Source: Thomasclavelia sp. | Lineage (GTDB): Bacteria > Bacillota_I > Bacilli_A > Erysipelotrichales > Coprobacillaceae | DNA: 64,000 nt | Assembly (NCBI GenBank): GCA_028749475.1 | Contig: JAQVWN010000005.1 | Location: 50,959 to 114,958, forward strand | Direction: 5' to 3' | Part shown: in pieces, positions 59,613 through 64,000 of the stretch | How the letters are laid out: each line of letters starts with the position of its first letter | Position numbering within the stretch: position 1 is the first letter of the stretch | Notes under the pieces: model-generated | Databases searched by the model: none | What the model saw: only the letters and a program-made list of their open reading frames with translations | Told to the model about the DNA's origin: nothing | Program-made: the position numbers and the translations under genes

Positions 59613-60614
59613 TTACTCCCCCTTTGCTCTTTCATCACTTAACCAACAACTACATTGGTGAGTATCACTATATTGTTTATATTCATTCATTTTTAATTTA
59701 CAAATCTTCATTGCTTTATCACAACGATCAACAAATGGACATCCTTCTCCAATATTTAATAAATCTGGAGGTGAACCAGGAATTGGATGTAACTCTTTTC
59801 TAGGTTCTTCAGGATTAGCAATACATGCTAGTAATCCTTTTGTATATGGATGTTGAGGATTGTAGAATATTTCATCTGTCGTTCCTGTTTCAACAATTTT
59901 ACCACCATACATAATAGCAATACGATCACAAATTGAAGCAACAACTCCAAGGTCATGAGTAATCATGATAATTCCTGAATCAATACTTGTCTTTAAATCA
60001 CCAAGTAAATCTAATACTTGCGCTTGAATAGTTACATCCAAAGCAGTAGTAGGTTCATCAGCAATAATTATTTTAGGATCGCAGGCAAGAGCCATTGCGA
60101 TAATAATACGTTGTCTCATTCCTCCTGAGAATTGATAAGGATATTGATCCAAACGTTTTTCAGGTGAAGGTATACCTACCTTTTGCATTAATTCAATTGC
60201 TTTTTTACGAGCATCTTTTTTACTTATTCCAGGATTATGATTCACAATTGGTTCAACTAATTGCGTTTCAATCTTTAATACTGGATTTAAGAAAGTCATT
60301 GGATCTTGGAAAATCATTGCCATATCGTTTCTCCTGATTGCATCCATTGTACTTTCATAATCTTTTCTTTTATTAAATGATATTGGTGAAATATCCTTAC
60401 CATCAAGTTTGATTTCTCCACTCACTACTTTACCATTACCAGCAAGTAGTCCCATTACTGAGAACATAGTTTGAGATTTACCAGACCCTGATTCACCAAC
60501 TATTCCTAATACTTCTCCTCTATCTAATGTAAGAGATACATCTCTTACCGCTTTTACAGTTCCGTTTTCAGTAGAGAATTCAGTAGTTAGGTGTTTTATA
60601 TCTAAAATTGCCAT
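59613..60614 (-). CDS. oppD: Oligopeptide ABC importer ATPase OppD
   Basis: 333 residues. Walker A GESGSGKSQTM, signature SGGMRQRIIIAMA, Walker B IIIADEPTTALD and a C-terminal CPFVDRCDKAMKIC motif. Partner of OppF on the cytoplasmic face of OppBC. It lies between oppC and oppF. Confidence 0.95.
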   Translation of the reverse strand: MAILDIKHLTTEFSTENGTVKAVRDVSLTLDRGEVLGIVGESGSGKSQTMFSVMGLLAGNGKVVSGEIKLDGKDISPISFNKRKDYESTMDAIRRNDMAMIFQDPMTFLNPVLKIETQLVEPIVNHNPGISKKDARKKAIELMQKVGIPSPEKRLDQYPYQFSGGMRQRIIIAMALACDPKIIIADEPTTALDVTIQAQVLDLLGDLKTSIDSGIIMITHDLGVVASICDRIAIMYGGKIVETGTTDEIFYNPQHPYTKGLLACIANPEEPRKELHPIPGSPPDLLNIGEGCPFVDRCDKAMKICKLKMNEYKQYSDTHQCSCWLSDERAKGE

Positions 60615-60626
60615 CTATCTATCCTC

Positions 60627-61562
60627 CTACTTCTTCTTAGGATCTAGAGCATCGCCTAGTCCGTCTCCAACGAAATTTAAAGCTAACATGGTAAGACAAA
60701 TTGAAAGTACTGGCCAAACAACTTGTAGTGGTTGTGATGAAATCAAACCACGAGCATCATTAGCTAAAGTACCCCAACTAGCTTGTGGTACAGAAAGACC
60801 AATTCCAAGGAATCCTAAAGTTGCTTCATAGAAGATTGCACTTGGAACAAGCATTGTAAATGAAACAATGATTGGTCCCATCGCATTGATAATTAAATGC
60901 TTAAATAAAATTCTTTCTTTACTAGCTCCAATAACAAAAGCTGCTAGTGAGAATTCTTGTTCTTTTAAAGTCATTACTTGTGTTCGAACTTGTCTTGCCA
61001 TTCCCATCCATGATGATATACAAATACCAACCATTATCGAGAAGAAACTAGGTTCAAGAACAACAGTAATCATAATTACATATAACATGTCAGGAATTGA
61101 ATATAATGCATCAACAATACGCATCATAACCATATCTACTTTACCACCAGCATAACCAGCGATACCACCATATGTAACCCCAATTACTAAACTAATAACT
61201 GCGGCACAAAAACCAACACTTAATGAAATACGACCTCCGTATAAAATACGAACTAGAATATCTCTTCCAAAACGGTCTGTTCCAAGGAAGTGTTCTAATG
61301 AAGGGGCAGCATTGGAATTAGCCATATTTTGCCCATCATATGTATAAGGAAGTATCATTGGTAATACTATACAAGCAACTACCATAAATAATAAGAAGAA
61401 TAAACCAACTAAGGCCATCTTATTCTTTTTAAATCTACTCCAAGCATCACTTATATAAGATCTAGATTCATAAGCAATTTTTTCGGAGTTTTTTTCTGCA
61501 TCTGAAAGTTTTTCAAACATATCAGGAGTAATGTTAATTTTTTCTTTTGTTTCCATCTTCAT
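60627..61562 (-). CDS. oppC: Oligopeptide ABC importer permease OppC
   Basis: 311 residues with a cytoplasmic N-terminal segment of about 45 residues and six transmembrane helices. EAA-type loop reads ERILFKHLIINAMGPI, and the N-terminal DppC/OppC motif DAWSRFKKNKMAL is present. Forms the channel with OppB. Located four bases after oppB. Confidence 0.94.
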   Translation of the reverse strand: MKMETKEKINITPDMFEKLSDAEKNSEKIAYESRSYISDAWSRFKKNKMALVGLFFLLFMVVACIVLPMILPYTYDGQNMANSNAAPSLEHFLGTDRFGRDILVRILYGGRISLSVGFCAAVISLVIGVTYGGIAGYAGGKVDMVMMRIVDALYSIPDMLYVIMITVVLEPSFFSIMVGICISSWMGMARQVRTQVMTLKEQEFSLAAFVIGASKERILFKHLIINAMGPIIVSFTMLVPSAIFYEATLGFLGIGLSVPQASWGTLANDARGLISSQPLQVVWPVLSICLTMLALNFVGDGLGDALDPKKK

Positions 61563-61567
61563 TCCTC

Positions 61568-62485
61568 CTACTGTAACTTAATTCGTGGGTCAACCACGGC
61601 TGATAAAATATCAGTAATAATATTAAAAGTAATTACTAAGAATCCAAGGAAGATAGTAAGTCCCATGATCATTGGATAATCACGAGTAGTTAACGCACTA
61701 ACCATTTCATTACCAATTCCTGGAATAGAGTAAATATTTTCAATTACAAAACTTCCAGTTAATAAGAATGCAAGAGCAGGTCCAGCATATGTAATAACTG
61801 GTAACATAGCGTTCTTTAATGCATGCTTTATAACGACCTTTTTATAAGGAGTTCCTTTACTACGAGCAAGAATAATATAATCTTGTTTCATTACTTCTAG
61901 TAAACTACTTCTTGTTAGACGACAAGTCATAGATATAGGGTATAAAGCCAAAGATGTAACAGGTAAAACATAATTAGCTGGTCCATCTAATCCAATAAAT
62001 GGGAACATTCTTAGTTGCACTCCAAAAACAATAATTAAGAAAATTGCAAGTAAGAAAGATGGTAAGCTGACTCCAAGAGTAGCTATAAACATACAAACAT
62101 TATTTACCCATTTTCTTTTTGATAACGCTGCTGCTGTTCCTAAAGCAATACCGATAATCATTGCAACGCAAAAGGCAGAGAATCCAAGTTTAGCTGTAAC
62201 AGGGAAACCAGTTGAAATAGTTTCAGAAACAGAACGACCTGTCTTAACCATACTTTCTCCTAAATCACCTTGAACTATTCCTTCAATATATAATGTATAT
62301 TGTTCGAAGATAGGTTTATCTAAGTTATACTTTTCTTTTGCTGCATCATACGCTTCTTGCGTTTTATATTTTTCACCACTGATTGGAGATCCAGGAGTAG
62401 CTTTCATCAAGAAGAATGTTGCTGAAGCTAATAGGAACAATGTAACAATTCCAATCAAGACACGTTTAAGAACATATCTAAACAT
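61568..62485 (-). CDS. oppB: Oligopeptide ABC importer permease OppB
   Basis: 305 residues, six transmembrane helices. N-terminal MFRYVLKRVLIGIVTLFLL and the EAA loop KVVIKHALKNAMLPVIT match OppB/DppB. First gene of the operon oppBCDFA, with AAAGGTGATT before the ATG and a promoter about 75 bases upstream. Confidence 0.95.
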   Translation of the reverse strand: MFRYVLKRVLIGIVTLFLLASATFFLMKATPGSPISGEKYKTQEAYDAAKEKYNLDKPIFEQYTLYIEGIVQGDLGESMVKTGRSVSETISTGFPVTAKLGFSAFCVAMIIGIALGTAAALSKRKWVNNVCMFIATLGVSLPSFLLAIFLIIVFGVQLRMFPFIGLDGPANYVLPVTSLALYPISMTCRLTRSSLLEVMKQDYIILARSKGTPYKKVVIKHALKNAMLPVITYAGPALAFLLTGSFVIENIYSIPGIGNEMVSALTTRDYPMIMGLTIFLGFLVITFNIITDILSAVVDPRIKLQ

Positions 62486-62560
62486 TTAATCACCTTTCCT
62501 TTTTTATATTTTTATATATTTAAACCATAATTATAATGTTTTAAAATGTATACAAAATGT

Positions 62561-62590
62561 ATTATACTCTACTTTTTTGTGAAATGTCTA
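62561..62590 (-). promoter_or_regulatory. Promoter of the opp operon
   Basis: TAGACA (62590-62585) and TATAAT (62566-62561) with an 18-base spacer on the minus strand. It would begin the transcript about 70 bases before oppB. The 294 bases between oppB and pepT hold this promoter, a pair of direct repeats and otherwise AT-rich DNA. Confidence 0.6.
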
Positions 62591-62599
62591 TGAAAAAAA

Positions 62600-62686
62600 C
62601 TTAAAATTGTATGTGATTTTAAACATCATTAAGCATTGTATTTAATTAAAAACAATTTATATTAAAAAACGGCTTAAAATCGTATG
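62600..62686. repeat. Pair of 14-base direct repeats in the opp/pepT intergenic region
   Basis: CTTAAAATTGTATG (62600-62613) and CTTAAAATCGTATG (62673-62686) differ at one base and are 73 bases apart, about seven helical turns. They lie upstream of the opp promoter and between the two divergent genes. They could be binding sites for a nutrient-responsive regulator; chance in AT-rich DNA is not excluded. Confidence 0.5.
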
Positions 62687-62779
62687 TTTTTTATCATGGA
62701 ATTGTCTCAATAAATAAATAATAATAAATTGTTTGGTTTAAAGCACAATTCGCGTTAAGATAATATGCGAGGTGAAATT

Positions 62780-63988
62780 ATGAACATAGAAGAAAGATTT
62801 TTAAATTATATTAGTATTGATACACAATCAGATCCTACAAGTACATCTGCTCCTTCTAAAGACAATGTCTTTGAACTTGGTAAAGTCCTTGTAAAAGAAA
62901 TGAAAGAACTAGGTATTCAAGATGCAGAACTAAATGAATATGGGATTGTTTATGGTACTTATCCAAGCAATGGTGGTACTGGTGACATTATAGGTTTAAT
63001 TGCCCATATGGATACTGCCCCTGATTATAGTGGTAAAGATATTAAACCCCAAAAAGTAAATAATTATGATGGTTCAGTGATTACAGTTAATAAAAATTTA
63101 GGGTTATTTTTAGATCCTAAAGAATTCCCAGTCTTAAATAGAATGATTGGTCATAACTTAATTACAACTGATGGTACTACCCTTTTAGGATGTGATGATA
63201 AAGGTGGAATTGCCATTATTATGAACGCCATCCAAGAATTAAACAACAATCCTTCAATAAAACATAATGATATTAAGATTGCCTTTACTCCTGATGAAGA
63301 AGTTGGTAGAGGAGTTGATAATTTTGATGTTAAGAAATTTGGAGCTAAGTATGCTTATACACTTGATGGCGATATAGTTGATGAATTTAACTATGAAACA
63401 TTTAATGCATACGAAGTAATAGTTAAAATAACTGGTAAATCAATTCATCCAGGTAGTGCTAAAGGAAAACTAATAAATGCAATTAGTGTTTCTAATGAAT
63501 TTGACAACATGTTGCCTGTTGAAAGTAGACCTGAATACACAGAAGGATATGAAGGATTTAATCATCTTCATAAAATAACTGGAGACGCTACTTTTAACAC
63601 AATGGAATATATTGTTAGAAATCATGATTTTGAATTAATTCAAAAACAACTTCAAGATTTTAAAGACATTACCAATTATTTAAATCATAAATATGGTTAT
63701 GAAATTGTTACTTTAGAAATTAAAGAGCAATATCGTAATATGGCAGTAGAAGTAACTAAGTATCCTCAAATAATTGAAAGATTAAAAAATGCTATCGAAG
63801 CAATTGGATTAAAGCCTAAAGCTGAGGCTATCAGAGGTGGAACTGATGGTTCAAGACTTTCATTTATGGGGCTTCCTACTCCTAACATTGGAACAGGTGG
63901 TGGAAACTTCCATGGTCCATTAGAATTTGCTGATATTACAATGATGGAACAATCCACTCAAGTAGTAATCAATTTAGTAAAAGAATAA
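62780..63988 (+). CDS. pepT: Tripeptide aminopeptidase PepT
   Basis: 402 residues, M20B zinc peptidase. Metal motifs are IAHMDTAPD (His, Asp), GCDDKGG (Asp), PDEEVGRG (catalytic Glu then Glu), TLDGD and GNFHGPLE (His). A lid domain lies between. It releases the N-terminal residue of tripeptides in the cytoplasm, which fits the divergent opp importer. ATG 62780 follows GCGAGGTG; an in-frame ATG at 62765 precedes that site. Confidence 0.95.
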   Translation: MNIEERFLNYISIDTQSDPTSTSAPSKDNVFELGKVLVKEMKELGIQDAELNEYGIVYGTYPSNGGTGDIIGLIAHMDTAPDYSGKDIKPQKVNNYDGSVITVNKNLGLFLDPKEFPVLNRMIGHNLITTDGTTLLGCDDKGGIAIIMNAIQELNNNPSIKHNDIKIAFTPDEEVGRGVDNFDVKKFGAKYAYTLDGDIVDEFNYETFNAYEVIVKITGKSIHPGSAKGKLINAISVSNEFDNMLPVESRPEYTEGYEGFNHLHKITGDATFNTMEYIVRNHDFELIQKQLQDFKDITNYLNHKYGYEIVTLEIKEQYRNMAVEVTKYPQIIERLKNAIEAIGLKPKAEAIRGGTDGSRLSFMGLPTPNIGTGGGNFHGPLEFADITMMEQSTQVVINLVKE

Positions 63989-64000
63989 CTCCAATCAACG

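Noticed and set aside
1..64000. Mobile elements, CRISPR arrays, prophage or rRNA genes
   Set aside because: I found no transposase, integrase or phage-structural proteins, no regularly spaced repeats and no rRNA sequence.

Overview
The window looks like a chromosomal stretch of an AT-rich, low-GC Gram-positive fermenter (Bacillota). The evidence is strong AGGAGG-type ribosome sites before most genes, a SepF-YlmH-DivIVA cell-division block followed by a T-box-controlled ileS, KtrAB potassium uptake with a DarA (cyclic-di-AMP) receptor, ScpAB, an ECF folate S component, and a three-subunit [FeFe]-hydrogenase of the NAD-linked, electron-bifurcating type. The gene set would suit an anaerobic gut bacterium of the Erysipelotrichia type, but that placement is inference. 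I see no insertion sequences, prophage genes, CRISPR arrays or rRNA. Nearly all the DNA is ordinary core genome.

Layout. 0-9 kb: a LysR regulator divergent from a ten-gene hydrogenase operon. It encodes HydC, HydB and HydA plus seven accessory proteins: two DRTGG proteins, two small ATPases, a PHP protein, a diverged hydrogenase-like iron-sulfur protein and a [2Fe-2S] protein. 9-10.7 kb: a lipoprotein and a permease of an ABC importer with no ATPase gene nearby. 10.7-21.7 kb (minus): DUF5662, scpB-scpA, folT behind a structured leader, a GNAT-FolC fusion, darA, a dGTPase-like HD protein, ktrA-ktrB and two flavoproteins. 21.8-23.3 kb (plus): yebC and a metallo-beta-lactamase-fold hydrolase. 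23.3-30 kb (minus): small housekeeping genes, a D,D-carboxypeptidase, a DMT transporter and T-box-ileS.

30-38 kb (minus) is the envelope and division block, transcribed murG-murB-divIB-ftsA-ftsZ-proC-sepF-ylmH-divIVA, with intrinsic-terminator-like hairpins at several joints. A lone plus-strand gene for a degenerate receiver/GGDEF protein follows. 39-44 kb is one giant secreted surface protein with SpaA/SdrD-like modules and a VKTGD-type sorting tail. 44-53 kb (minus) holds a CapA-like protein, murD, mraY, an HPr paralog lacking the catalytic histidine, a HAD phosphatase, an orphan TrpC-like protein with altered catalytic residues, a small membrane protein, a uracil permease, malQ and tRNA-Arg(CCG). 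53-55 kb (plus): an arylsulfate sulfotransferase and a DUF3781 protein. 55-64 kb: nitroreductase, an M24 peptidase, the oppBCDFA oligopeptide importer and divergent pepT, together a peptide uptake and cleavage set.

No single large unknown system stands out. The most unusual items are individual proteins and RNAs: the GNAT-FolC fusion, the folT leader in which a hairpin lies between the Shine-Dalgarno and the start codon, the HPr with Tyr in place of His15, the TrpC-like protein with Lys-to-Arg and Glu-Ser-to-Gln-Gly changes, the degenerate REC-GGDEF protein, and the hydrogenase-like accessory protein with its ATPase/DRTGG/PHP partners. Many starts were moved downstream to the ATG with a ribosome site, as noted per gene. 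No gap longer than 300 bases lacks a gene; the largest (52761-53054 and 62486-62779) are described under the tRNA and the opp/pepT promoter region.
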